A DNA stretch of 38,825 bases from Saccharofermentans sp. (lineage in GTDB: Bacteria; Bacillota; Clostridia; Saccharofermentanales; Saccharofermentanaceae): the NCBI GenBank assembly GCA_024403715.1, contig JAKSRJ010000023.1, positions 1 through 38,825 of the forward strand, given 5' to 3'. The position numbers and the translations under genes are program-made. This document shows, one piece after another, positions 16,481 to 24,500 of this stretch; within the stretch, counting starts at the first letter, position 1, and the number at the start of each line of letters is the position of its first letter. Under the pieces are notes generated by a model that was not told the origin of the DNA, ran no database searches, and saw nothing but the letters and a program-made list of their open reading frames with translations.

Positions 16481-17481
16481 TATAAATTCCCCCAATCGTC
16501 AAAATTAGTATCAATATTAGTGTCTATTATATTATTAGCATCAAAATCAAAGTTTACAGGTTCAATTTTGATAGGCTCGATAGGTTTGATATCAATTAAC
16601 TGATTATCAATAGCGGATATTTCTGGTTCAACTATAGTTTCTACAGCAGGCGTAGCTTCAGGTGTAGGTTCTGGTATAGGTTCAGCTGTAACCGCAGGCG
16701 TAGTTGTTTCCCAGATTGGTTTTGCTTTTTCTTCTTTGGAAACGTCTGGCTTTGAAACCTCTGCCGGAGTATATTCCGTAGGAGTCTGAGAATACTCTGT
16801 TTTATTACTTGTCTTATTAGCGACTCTAACTATAATAACTATCGTACCTATAAACAACAATGCAGGGGCAATTTTCCTGATAGTCTCAATAGCAGTGAAG
16901 ACGATGCTACTAAGAGAAGCTCTATTTAACTCGTTGGCAGCTTTATTTATTACTGTAGCAAGCTCGTATGGTCCGAATTCGCCATGAATATCAGCGAGAG
17001 TAAGATTTCTTTTTAATATACGTAATTCTCTATTATCTAGAGTGTCACTACCGATAAATACTTCTTTACTATATCCTGTAACTTCATAAAGATATTCGCG
17101 GCTAGCTTCTGGATCGTTAAGATTAGGGATTTCCGTATATACATAGTCTCCGTTATTGACTCTAATCTCAGCAATGTAGATTAAGATATGCTCTTCATCA
17201 TCGAAAAGCTCATCGTATACGATACTCGCGTCGTTATTGGAACTAAAACTTGTAATATAAACCACAGGCTGAATACCAGTTTTGTTATAAAAATTCTCTT
17301 CAGCCGTGATAATTACTTCAGGACTATCCGTAAAGCATCCTGTCTCGTCTATATACCATGTATCGATTTGTGGATGCTTTCTACTAACTACACTTCTCAT
17401 AATTGCAGGAAAAAAAGCAATTATAAGAAACAGTATTATTACTCCTACTGCAACTTTTGATTTCTTATTGCCTTTGGCCAT
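16480..17481 (-). CDS. Two-helix membrane protein with TPM-like extracytoplasmic domain, paralogue B
   Basis: 333 residues. Helix 1 at ~9-29; an outer segment (~35-190) with HPQIDTWYIDETG, NKTGIQPVVYI and DDEEHILIYIAE, a pattern resembling TPM domains; helix 2 at ~204-220. A cytoplasmic Pro/Glu/Ile-rich tail contains KPIWET (254-259) and IKIEPVNFDFDANNI, and ends NFDDWGNL. Homologous along its length to the upstream gene. Start chosen at 17481 (GGGGAT four bases before the ATG); the open frame extends 25 codons further but runs into the upstream coding region. The last codons encoding the WGN tail also supply the ribosome binding site of the zinc-ribbon gene. Function unknown; the TPM likeness is moderate. 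Confidence 0.8.
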   Translation of the reverse strand: MAKGNKKSKVAVGVIILFLIIAFFPAIMRSVVSRKHPQIDTWYIDETGCFTDSPEVIITAEENFYNKTGIQPVVYITSFSSNNDASIVYDELFDDEEHILIYIAEIRVNNGDYVYTEIPNLNDPEASREYLYEVTGYSKEVFIGSDTLDNRELRILKRNLTLADIHGEFGPYELATVINKAANELNRASLSSIVFTAIETIRKIAPALLFIGTIVIIVRVANKTSNKTEYSQTPTEYTPAEVSKPDVSKEEKAKPIWETTTPAVTAEPIPEPTPEATPAVETIVEPEISAIDNQLIDIKPIEPIKIEPVNFDFDANNIIDTNIDTNFDDWGNL

Positions 17482-17491
17482 AACTATCCCC

Positions 17492-18604
17492 TTATAGGTT
17501 TCCCCAATCATCAAAGTCAGTTTTGATAACGTTAGGTACGTCATAGTTTGCATCACCTAAGTTATCAAGAATGTTGTTAGCCTCTAAGTCAAAGCTTACA
17601 GGCTCAATCTTAATTGATTCGATAGGCGTAATCGCCTCGAGTGGATCAAGAGGAGCAATCGAGATAGGCTCTTGTGTAGGTGCTACAGGTTTAGCAGGTG
17701 CTGGGGCTACAGGCTTAGTCACCTCAGGGTTAATAGTGATTGGCTGACCAATAGGTATTACCTTACGCTCCGCAGTTGGGTTATTTCTTACAATAGTTTT
17801 AACTGAAGGAGTTGGATAAGGCTGAGCTGTAGTCGTAGACGTATTGCGATTAGCTTTGTTAGCTATCTTTACCATTAAGATTATGAATCCAACAAATAGG
17901 AATGTTGGAATAATAGAAACAAAGAAGGCGATGATGCCTACAATTGTATTTTCTGTTTTCAAGTTTTCAAGCTGATCGTTAGCTCTCTCAAAGGCAATTA
18001 TCAGCTCTTCAGTATTAGGGATTCCATACTCTAAATCCATATCTCTCATAATATTAGTGACTATATTTAACTGGTTAGACTTAAGTGAGTCAGAGCCAGC
18101 ATACACTTCTACGCTGTATGCAATATAATCATCGTTATAAACATTAATTAGTCTTTGCTCTTCTTCATCCCAACTAACAATAGCTCCATGGTTTTCGACA
18201 ATATTAATTAAAACGTGCTCTTCGTCATTGAAAAGACGATCATAAGCACGTGCGGCGCTAGTGTCGACTTTACCACTACTTGTTCCTAATAGATAACCTG
18301 TAACAGAGCTGTCGCTACCGTAAGCTTGGGTAATAGCGCGCTCGCGATCTGTGAGGGTAGCATCGCTTATAACTAAAACATATGGTTGAACTCCAGTTAT
18401 ATCATAAAAATCTCTCATGGATTCAAGAAGTGTATCTTCTTCGTCTTCGTCAATGATATTTCCTGTCTGGTCGTCGTACCATTCACTGATTAATGGGTGT
18501 TTTGTAATATTTAAGCTTTTGGCGTATGACCCGAGCATTCCAAGTAAAACAAATACAACTACAAATATTATGATTAAATTCTTTGTCTTTTTGTTATTAG
18601 CCAT
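17492..18604 (-). CDS. Two-helix membrane protein with TPM-like extracytoplasmic domain, paralogue A
   Basis: 370 residues with the same plan as paralogue B. Helix 1 is at ~9-27. The outer domain has HPLISEWYDDQTGN, DITGVQPYVLVIS and NDEEHVLINIVEN (~35-215). Helix 2 is at ~221-247, with a long Pro-rich tail (PVAPAPAKPVAP) and the C-terminal blocks IKIEPVSFDLEANNIL and DFDDWGNL. The ATG follows AAGGAGG by 7 bases (GATAGTT), and the same GATAGTTATGGC stretch precedes paralogue B, so the duplication included the translation start. It is the first gene of a four-gene operon (A, B, zinc ribbon, tcdA). No catalytic motif is visible. Confidence 0.82.
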   Translation of the reverse strand: MANNKKTKNLIIIFVVVFVLLGMLGSYAKSLNITKHPLISEWYDDQTGNIIDEDEEDTLLESMRDFYDITGVQPYVLVISDATLTDRERAITQAYGSDSSVTGYLLGTSSGKVDTSAARAYDRLFNDEEHVLINIVENHGAIVSWDEEEQRLINVYNDDYIAYSVEVYAGSDSLKSNQLNIVTNIMRDMDLEYGIPNTEELIIAFERANDQLENLKTENTIVGIIAFFVSIIPTFLFVGFIILMVKIANKANRNTSTTTAQPYPTPSVKTIVRNNPTAERKVIPIGQPITINPEVTKPVAPAPAKPVAPTQEPISIAPLDPLEAITPIESIKIEPVSFDLEANNILDNLGDANYDVPNVIKTDFDDWGNL

Positions 18605-18741
18605 AACTATCCCTCCTTATAAAAAGGTTCCTTATTCCGCTAATAATTTATCATAATTAAAAATCGCTTTCTATATTTTGTGACCTACTCTACTGACTTT
18701 CCGTCTATAGAGCATAAGGACAAAAAATGGAGGGTAAACTC

Positions 18742-19758
18742 ATGAAGAAATTTACAACAATATTAGCAGTTACAGCGCTTGCTCTAAGCATGCTGTTCAC
18801 AGGTTGCAGCAAATCAGCTAGTGAGGATGTAGCAGTACATAATTCACGTTCAGGAAATACAGAAACTAATATGCCTTATGAAGAAGCCTCATATGTAGAA
18901 GACTACTACGAATATGAAGCTGGCTTAAGTGACATAGAATACTATGACGGCGGTTCTAATAGAACAGTCGCTTCTTCAAGTCAGACAAATCCTAACGTAA
19001 TTGATACACGTATGCTAATTAGACGTGTAACTATGGATCTAGAGACAACTAATTATTCTCAAGTAGTAAATGATTTACTTAGTAGTGTAGAATCTGCAGG
19101 TGGTTATGTGGAGACTTCAAGTGGAAATACAGTTAGCGGTCATCTAAGAAGTGGTTACTATGTAATCAGAGTTCCTGCAAATCAGCTTGATTTTGTTATT
19201 AGTGGATTAAGCGCAAATGCTACTGTAACTTCATCATCAGAGAGTACAGAAGACGTAACTTTGCAGTATGCGGACACTCAGGCTATGGTCGAGTCATTAA
19301 GAATTGAGCAGGAGACATTAAATGAACTGTTATCTCAGGCTGATTCACTCGAGACAATTCTTATTTTGCAAAATGAGCTTACAACTGTTCGTTATCAAAT
19401 CGAAAGCTACGAGTCTCAGCTTCGAGTTCTCGAGAATCAGGCTTCACTTAGCACTTTGACAGTAACAATTAATGAAGTTTTGGAAGAGACAGAAGTAGAA
19501 GAGCCACATGTTGTTACTTATGGAGAGAAAGTGGCTGATACTTTCGAGAAGATGCTTGAGAATACAAAGGAGTTTTTTGAAGATTTATTCCTCGAGATTA
19601 TCCTTATCATTCCTGGAATTATAGTATTTGCAGTAATCGCAACAGCTATCTTTGTTACAGTTAAGGTTCTACTTATTAAGAGAAGAAAGAAGCTTAAAAA
19701 GCTTGCTGCTGATAAAGTTGACAATCAAAGCAAGAATGACAATAACAATCAGCTCTAA
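18742..19758 (+). CDS. DUF4349 lipoprotein with C-terminal membrane helix
   Basis: 338 residues. Signal with lipobox LFTGC (Cys22), a low-complexity Tyr/Glu/Ser linker, then the DUF4349 core: IRRVTMDLETTNY, GGYVETSSGN, YVIRVPANQLDF, a coiled coil around SLETILILQNELTTVRYQIE, and LSTLTVTINE. A membrane helix lies near residues 280-303 and the tail is strongly basic and polar. Lipid-anchored at one end and membrane-inserted at the other, it should sit outside the membrane with the tail inside. The family's function is not established. Start at 18742 is chosen because GGAGGG is 7 bases upstream; the earlier in-frame ATG (18727) overlaps that site. Its last 90 bases overlap the 3' end of the opposite-strand acyltransferase gene. 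Confidence 0.85.
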   Translation: MKKFTTILAVTALALSMLFTGCSKSASEDVAVHNSRSGNTETNMPYEEASYVEDYYEYEAGLSDIEYYDGGSNRTVASSSQTNPNVIDTRMLIRRVTMDLETTNYSQVVNDLLSSVESAGGYVETSSGNTVSGHLRSGYYVIRVPANQLDFVISGLSANATVTSSSESTEDVTLQYADTQAMVESLRIEQETLNELLSQADSLETILILQNELTTVRYQIESYESQLRVLENQASLSTLTVTINEVLEETEVEEPHVVTYGEKVADTFEKMLENTKEFFEDLFLEIILIIPGIIVFAVIATAIFVTVKVLLIKRRKKLKKLAADKVDNQSKNDNNNQL

Positions 19759-20703
19759 TACAAACATAATTACAAAGGTAAAAGGTGAACTCATGTAAGG
19801 TCTTAGACCTGGAGTCATCCTGTAAATAACCTGATGATGAGTAAGAAAAATCGGATAGGTAAGACCACTAATGAGAGTTAGGGTTTTACCACCGATTTTC
19901 TTCATATGTGGCTCTAGAAAAGAAATACTAATAAAAACGCTTAATGCAAGAATTGTGATTTTAAAAACATATGGAATAGGGATGCTTACAGGCAAAAATG
20001 TACCTATAATAAGCAAAGGAATAGTCGCATAAAGAATCTTGGTAGGAATTTTATCCCAGAATAGTCCTAGATACATACCGAGGATGAATTCGTAGCCTTT
20101 AAATATAATACTTAAATCAGGTGAGATGCTAAATGGGTAAAAAATAGCTAGAAGAATGTATGCTAGAGTTGTAATACCAAGGAACATCCACTTGTTTTTG
20201 AGCAACAAAAATCTAAAGATAGGGAATAGTACATAGAGGACTATAAGGCAACCCAAAAACCATTCTCCTATTGTTGTATCGAAAGTAGTAATACCGTGAG
20301 CACTAATCCATTCGTCCATGCCAAGGAAATTGAAGATTATTCGCCACTTAGGAATATCAGGTCGGAAAATTTTGTCCAAATCATGTGCTATAAGACCGCA
20401 GTAAGCTATATATAGAATGCAAGTAACATAGAAAGGAATAAGTAGTCTTAATAGACGCTTGATGTAGAAAGACTTAATCTCAAGTTTGTCGTGAGTTGAT
20501 ATCATTAACCCTGCACCAGAAAGCATGAAAAAAATGCCAACTGCAAGAGGCCCTAGTCCTATATTAGCATTGGAGTAAAGCGGACTTACAACTTCTATTG
20601 GGTAGTAGTCACTAAGATAAAGCTGGATTATTGCATGGTAAAAAAGTACTGCTGCAAAGCATGCAATTCTTAAAACATCAAAGTATTTTATGCGATCTCT
20701 CAC
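19669..20703 (-). CDS. Acyltransferase 3 family membrane protein (OafA/YrhL-like)
   Basis: 344 residues with about ten membrane helices. The N-terminal DVLRIACFAAVLFYHAIIQ with the conserved His, and SGAGLMIST near residue 60, are typical of the AT-3 family. Members acetylate or acylate extracellular polysaccharides, peptidoglycan or other surface glycans using a cytoplasmic acyl donor. The start is GTG with AAGGA five bases upstream. The last helix (ELIVIVILALIVNF) and tail run into the opposite-strand DUF4349 gene, a 90-base convergent overlap. The target glycan cannot be inferred. Confidence 0.88.
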   Translation of the reverse strand: MRDRIKYFDVLRIACFAAVLFYHAIIQLYLSDYYPIEVVSPLYSNANIGLGPLAVGIFFMLSGAGLMISTHDKLEIKSFYIKRLLRLLIPFYVTCILYIAYCGLIAHDLDKIFRPDIPKWRIIFNFLGMDEWISAHGITTFDTTIGEWFLGCLIVLYVLFPIFRFLLLKNKWMFLGITTLAYILLAIFYPFSISPDLSIIFKGYEFILGMYLGLFWDKIPTKILYATIPLLIIGTFLPVSIPIPYVFKITILALSVFISISFLEPHMKKIGGKTLTLISGLTYPIFLTHHQVIYRMTPGLRPYMSSPFTFVIMFVLELIVIVILALIVNFISSKLFKLLSSLNK

Positions 20704-20734
20704 GTGTTTCCTTAGTACCTCGAATAATTAAACC

Positions 20735-20761
20735 ATTGTAACATGAATACCAAGTTGTTAA
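20735..20761 (-). promoter_or_regulatory. Probable acyltransferase promoter
   Basis: On the minus strand, TTAACA, 15 bases, then TGTTACAAT, an extended -10 element; about 32 bases upstream of the GTG start. Confidence 0.4.
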
Positions 20762-20775
20762 GAACACTTGATTCG

Positions 20776-20804
20776 TTGATATCACTTGGGTGCTATGGTA
20801 AAAT
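20776..20804 (+). promoter_or_regulatory. Promoter of the NifU-like/GGGtGRT operon
   Basis: TTGATA (20776-20781), 17-base spacer, TAAAAT (20799-20804). It leaves a ~65-base leader in which GGCAA and TTGCC can pair around a small inner stem, before the AAAGGAG site. Confidence 0.6.
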
Positions 20805-20875
20805 TTGTGAGTCTATATAAATAAGGCAAACGTCCCTAGTGGCGCTTAAATATTGCCGAAAGGAGTCACAGACAA

Positions 20876-21577
20876 ATGATTTACACAAAGGAAGTTCAGA
20901 ACATGTGTCCAATAGCTAAGGGCGCAAAGCATGAGCCAGCTCCTATTCCTGAGGAAGGAAAGTGGGTACACGCTAAGAAGATCGAGGACATCTCCGGTTT
21001 CACACATGGTATCGGTTGGTGCGCACCACAGCAGGGTGCTTGTAAGCTCACTCTTAACGTTAAGCAGGGCGTTATCGAGGAGGCTCTTGTTGAGACTATC
21101 GGTTGCTCCGGTATGACTCACTCCGCTGCTATGGCAGCTGAGATTCTCCAGGGTAAGACAATCCTTGAGGCTCTTAATACTGACCTCGTTTGCGATGCTA
21201 TCAACACAGCTATGAGAGAGCTCTTCCTCCAGATCGTTTATGGTCGTACACAGAGTGCTTTCTCTGATGACGGTCTTGCTATCGGTGCTGGTCTTGAGGA
21301 CCTTGGTAAGGGTCTCCGTTCTCAGGTAGGTACAATGTACGCTACAAAGGAGAAGGGTGTTCGTTACCTCGAGATGGCTGAGGGTTATGTTACAGGTATC
21401 GCTCTTGACGCTGACAACTGCGTAGTTGGTTATCAGTTCGTTTCTCTTGGAAAGATGACAGACTTCATCAAGAAGGGTGACGATGCAAACACAGCTTGGG
21501 AGAAGGCATCCGGTTCTTACGGACGTGTTAAGCCTGAGCAGGGTGTTGTTAAGATCATCGACCCTCGTAAGGAATAA
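20876..21577 (+). CDS. NifU-like iron-sulfur scaffold-type protein
   Basis: A 233-residue cytoplasmic protein with a NifU N-terminal-like domain. HGIGWCAPQQGACKLTLNVK, GVIEEALVETIGCSGM and ILQGKTILEAL follow the IscU/NifU pattern, with Cys49, Cys56, Cys77 and Cys106 as possible cluster ligands. Unlike IscU it has about 110 extra C-terminal residues. Proteins of this kind pair with a GGGtGRT protein in many Clostridia, as here (22-bp gap). An Fe-S assembly or Fe-S-dependent role is inferred; the real substrate of the pair is unknown. The leader carries AAAGGAG 10 bases before the ATG. Codon bias indicates high expression. Confidence 0.8.
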   Translation: MIYTKEVQNMCPIAKGAKHEPAPIPEEGKWVHAKKIEDISGFTHGIGWCAPQQGACKLTLNVKQGVIEEALVETIGCSGMTHSAAMAAEILQGKTILEALNTDLVCDAINTAMRELFLQIVYGRTQSAFSDDGLAIGAGLEDLGKGLRSQVGTMYATKEKGVRYLEMAEGYVTGIALDADNCVVGYQFVSLGKMTDFIKKGDDANTAWEKASGSYGRVKPEQGVVKIIDPRKE

Positions 21578-21599
21578 TTAGGAAGGAGAAACGATTAAA

Positions 21600-22613
21600 A
21601 TGGCAATCGAATTTGAATCAAAAGAGAGAAGAATGCCTCAGATTGAGGCTGCTTTGAAGGCAAACGGCATCGCTTCCCTCGAAGAGGCTGAGCAGATCAC
21701 AAAGGACGCTGGTCTCGACGTATACACAATGATTAAGAACATTCAGCCAATCTGCTTTGAGAACGCTTGCTGGGCTTACACTGTAGGTGCTGCAATCGCT
21801 ATCAAGAAGGGCTGCAAGAGAGCTGCTGATGCAGCTGCTGCAATTGGTGAGGGCCTTCAGGCTTTCTGTATCCCTGGTTCCGTAGCTGACCACCGTAAGG
21901 TAGGTCTTGGTCACGGTAACCTCGGTAAGATGCTCCTCGAGGAAGAGACAGAGTGCTTCTGCTTCCTCGCTGGTCACGAGTCATTCGCTGCTGCTGAGGG
22001 TGCTATCGGTATCGCTGAGAAGGCTAACAAGGTTCGTCAGAAGCCTTTGAGAGTTATCCTCAACGGTCTTGGTAAGGACGCTGCTCAGATTATTTCTCGT
22101 ATCAATGGTTTCACATTTGTTGAGACAAAGTATGATTACAAGACAGCTACACTCAATATCGTATCTAAGACTCCTTATTCTGAGGGTCTCCGCGCTACAG
22201 TTAACTGCTATGGTGCTGATGACGTTCAGGAGGGTGTTGCTATCATGCATCACGAGAACGTAGGTGTATCTATCACAGGTAACTCCACAAACCCAACACG
22301 TTTCCAGCACCCAACAGCTGGTACATATAAGAAGGAGTGCATCGAGATGGGCAAGAAGTACTTCTCCGTTGCATCCGGTGGTGGTACAGGTAGAACACTT
22401 CACCCAGATAACATGGCTGCAGGTCCTGCTTCCTATGGTATGACAGATACAATGGGTCGTATGCACTCTGATGCTCAGTTCGCTGGTTCTTCTTCCGTTC
22501 CTGCACACGTAGAGATGATGGGTCTCATCGGTGCTGGTAACAACCCAATGGTTGGTATGACAGTTTCTGTTGCAGTTGCTGTTGAAGAGGCTGCTAAGGC
22601 AGGTAAGTTCTAA
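21600..22613 (+). CDS. GGGtGRT family protein (PF14057)
   Basis: A 337-residue protein named for its motif GGGTGRT, here at residues 260-266 in SVASGGGTGRTLHPD. Other conserved-looking blocks are ENACWAYTVGAA, GLGHGNLGKMLLEEET with FCFLAGHESFAAAEGA, VILNGLGKDAAQ, and a Gly/Ala-rich C terminus. There is no signal peptide. The biochemical activity of the family is not established. It is the second gene of a two-gene operon with the NifU-like protein, with GGAAGGAG upstream and a strong terminator downstream. Codon use suggests one of the more abundant proteins encoded in this window. Confidence 0.9.
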   Translation: MAIEFESKERRMPQIEAALKANGIASLEEAEQITKDAGLDVYTMIKNIQPICFENACWAYTVGAAIAIKKGCKRAADAAAAIGEGLQAFCIPGSVADHRKVGLGHGNLGKMLLEEETECFCFLAGHESFAAAEGAIGIAEKANKVRQKPLRVILNGLGKDAAQIISRINGFTFVETKYDYKTATLNIVSKTPYSEGLRATVNCYGADDVQEGVAIMHHENVGVSITGNSTNPTRFQHPTAGTYKKECIEMGKKYFSVASGGGTGRTLHPDNMAAGPASYGMTDTMGRMHSDAQFAGSSSVPAHVEMMGLIGAGNNPMVGMTVSVAVAVEEAAKAGKF

Positions 22614-22646
22614 TCCTTAGTTTATAAGGTTTTTAACAATACATTT

Positions 22647-22680
22647 AAAAGCCCCGGTTCATTCGAATCGGGGCTTTTTT
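22647..22680. terminator. Bidirectional terminator after the GGGtGRT gene
   Basis: AAAAGCCCCG and CGGGGCTTTT form a perfect 10-bp stem around a 12-base loop, followed by TTTTTT. The reverse strand also runs into T residues, serving the convergent CPBP protease gene. Confidence 0.92.
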
Positions 22681-22713
22681 ATGGGCAAAATTATATTGAA
22701 GAAAAGAGTTGTA

Positions 22714-23610
22714 TTAAGCCTGAGTTGTCTTATAACTTGGCTTTGTATTTTTAAAGATCATGTAACCAATAACTGCAATTACGATAGTAACTATTTCTAC
22801 GATTACGATAGCGATGAAGTTATCACCAATTGCTTCTAGTGCATAACCTGTAATAAAGAAGCCAAAGATGTTATAGACCATGTGTGTAACAATTGCTGGA
22901 ATAACAGAACCTGTCTTAATAGCGATGATACCAAGAATTAATCCAAGTACAGTAGCATACAAACCCTGAACAAGATTTAGGTGAATAATACCGAAGCATA
23001 CAGCCTGAACTACAAGCAATACCCACATCTTGCAGCGGCTCTTCTTCAAGTGAGCAATAGTAGCTGCTCTAAGACACATCTCCTCAGCAATAGGTCCAAG
23101 AATTGTTCCATAAAGTGCAAGTGGAATAACAGATGCATCACCAAATGCTGTATCCATCATCTCATTATAATTATCCATAGAGCTTGGAATTAAATGATCA
23201 ACAATACCCAAGAAGCAGCTTGTAGCAAAATTAAGGCTTATAGCGATGATTACAATAGCAATGATAGTCTTAACGGAAAAAGTCTTCTTATAATCAATCT
23301 TAACTGCGTTCTTACCATTAAGCTTTTTATACCAGATGAAGAAGGTGATGATAGAAATAATCGCATATACAACGAGTGACCACATAAAGCCGTCGCCAAG
23401 CTGTCCCATAATGGCAGCTGTCATATCATTAGGATTATTGATGCTCCTGAGGGTGCCGTCCTGCATCATCTTAAATACAGCAAATATCATTGGAACCATG
23501 GATACTGCCATCTGTATGCAAAGAAGCACTACGAAGGGCAAAAAGGCCAAAGCGAAGTGTCCTACATCAATCTTATTTTTCTTTTTGTTTATGCTGATTT
23601 GTTCTGACAT
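22714..23610 (-). CDS. CPBP family intramembrane metalloprotease
   Basis: 298 residues, about eight membrane helices. The CPBP/Abi signature is complete: GPIAEEMCLRA with Glu176, Glu177 and Arg181, then FGIIH with Phe206 and His210, and a further helix with a VTHMVYN segment that carries the third motif. These proteases cleave within the membrane; bacterial substrates are mostly unknown, some act in bacteriocin self-immunity. Start at 23610 has AAGGAGG upstream; the upstream in-frame codons are not used. It lies 82 bp downstream of the tetR gene on the same strand and may share its transcript. Confidence 0.9.
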   Translation of the reverse strand: MSEQISINKKKNKIDVGHFALAFLPFVVLLCIQMAVSMVPMIFAVFKMMQDGTLRSINNPNDMTAAIMGQLGDGFMWSLVVYAIISIITFFIWYKKLNGKNAVKIDYKKTFSVKTIIAIVIIAISLNFATSCFLGIVDHLIPSSMDNYNEMMDTAFGDASVIPLALYGTILGPIAEEMCLRAATIAHLKKSRCKMWVLLVVQAVCFGIIHLNLVQGLYATVLGLILGIIAIKTGSVIPAIVTHMVYNIFGFFITGYALEAIGDNFIAIVIVEIVTIVIAVIGYMIFKNTKPSYKTTQA

Positions 23611-23691
23611 TGGAAATGTCCTCCTTGTTTTTACGTTTACCATTTTGAAGGAGAATTACCAAATAATCGCCAAATGAAATTAAAGAAAAGG

Positions 23692-24276
23692 TTAAGAGTT
23701 CTCAGCTTTTAATTTACGGTCTAGTTTGATTAGATCATTAAGTGAACTGTTAATAATAATTACTAAGGATGAAGATAAACGCTCTTTATCAGGAGCGCTA
23801 TAAAGTCCAGGATATAATCTGCTCCAGTTGCCAAGATAGCCTATTACGCCTGCAATAAAACTAGTGGTAGCGCAGTCAATAACAATATCATCACCATTAA
23901 GATCTAATGTTTCTTCAAGATATTTGCTTAAAGCTATAATAGTTTTGAGTCTAAGATGACTATTGTAACTACCAAATAATAAAGAAATATGTCTGGCGTA
24001 TTTCTCATTAGGTATATAGGTTAAGTCTTTAAAAACTATATTAACTCCATAATATGTAAAATCAGCCTTAATTGAACTCTTCAAAACGTCAACAAGGAAG
24101 TTTTCAAAGTCATCAAGCAAATCATATATGTCTTTAAAATACTCGTAAAAAGTAGAGCGATTAATTCTAGCTATTCTACTTATCTCACTTACTTTGATTT
24201 TTGTTAATTCTTTGGTTTTGAATAGCGTAGCAAATGCAATATATATTTTTTCTTTTGTAGACGATAATTCCTTCAT
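23692..24276 (-). CDS. TetR/AcrR family transcriptional regulator
   Basis: 194 residues. The N-terminal helix-turn-helix is typical: KIYIAFATLFKTKELTKIKV, then SEISRIARINRSTFYEYFKD (residues ~29-48). The C-terminal ligand domain is not recognisable beyond general TetR character. The ATG has GGAG five bases upstream. A 20-bp palindrome (24357-24376) overlaps the predicted -35 of its own promoter, pointing to autorepression. The divergent MFS/permease genes and the downstream CPBP protease are likely targets. The ligand is unknown. Confidence 0.88.
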   Translation of the reverse strand: MKELSSTKEKIYIAFATLFKTKELTKIKVSEISRIARINRSTFYEYFKDIYDLLDDFENFLVDVLKSSIKADFTYYGVNIVFKDLTYIPNEKYARHISLLFGSYNSHLRLKTIIALSKYLEETLDLNGDDIVIDCATTSFIAGVIGYLGNWSRLYPGLYSAPDKERLSSSLVIIINSSLNDLIKLDRKLKAENS

Positions 24277-24333
24277 AATATCTCCAGTAAATCCAACATT
24301 TTTAAAAATATTGTCGGGTGAATTCTATTTGGG

Positions 24334-24363
24334 ATAATAATACAATAAAGTCCAATAGTCCAA
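24334..24363 (-). promoter_or_regulatory. Probable tetR promoter
   Basis: On the minus strand TTGGAC (24363-24358) and TATTAT (24339-24334) with an 18-base spacer; a shifted TATTAT would give 15. The -35 lies inside the palindromic operator. Confidence 0.45.
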
Positions 24364-24376
24364 CACTTGTTGGACT
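24357..24376. promoter_or_regulatory. TetR-type palindromic operator
   Basis: AGTCCAACACTTGTTGGACT: perfect 9-bp inverted arms around CT. A third half-site AGTCCAA sits 8 bp upstream (24349-24355) in direct orientation. Its length and symmetry fit a TetR dimer site, next to a tetR gene. Confidence 0.7.
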
Positions 24377-24433
24377 CCCTTACCCCCAAGGGTTGCCGAT
24401 GTTCTTCTCATTACTTATATATCGGCATATTGT

Positions 24434-24468
24434 AAAAGCTTCTTCCCCCTCGAAGAAGCTTTTATTTT
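24434..24468 (+). terminator. Strong intrinsic terminator upstream of the MFS promoter
   Basis: AAAAGCTTCTTC and GAAGAAGCTTTT form a perfect 12-bp stem, with TTTTATTTTAC following. No protein gene ends nearby on this strand, so it must end a non-coding or aborted transcript, or block read-through. Confidence 0.85.
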
Positions 24469-24472
24469 ACTC

Positions 24473-24500
24473 TTTACTATTTTTAAAAAGAAAATATAAT
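24473..24500 (+). promoter_or_regulatory. Promoter of the MFS gene, predicted leaderless start
   Basis: TTTACT (24473-24478), 16 bases, perfect TATAAT (24495-24500), then 7 bases and the ATG. There is no Shine-Dalgarno. The geometry matches azlC exactly. Confidence 0.6.

Larger units (their letters stand above)
24345..24468 (+). ncRNA. Candidate structured RNA or attenuator between tetR and the MFS gene
   Basis: Four stem-loops follow one another. They are the palindrome AGTCCAACA/TGTTGGACT, CCCTT/AAGGG, TGCCGAT/ATCGGCA (24394-24400 with 24421-24427), and the terminator at 24434-24463. A weak plus-strand promoter (TTGTCG 24311-24316, 16 bases, GATAAT 24333-24338) could produce an RNA of about 120 nt. 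No credible protein is encoded, since the 95-residue frame across it reads through the terminator. It is either a small RNA, an attenuated long leader for the MFS gene, or simply operator plus insulation. Confidence 0.35.

Noticed and set aside
17482..17556. 25-codon N-terminal extension of membrane paralogue B
   Set aside because: It overlaps the end of paralogue A, lacks a ribosome binding site, and would place the basic start and helix away from the N terminus unlike paralogue A.
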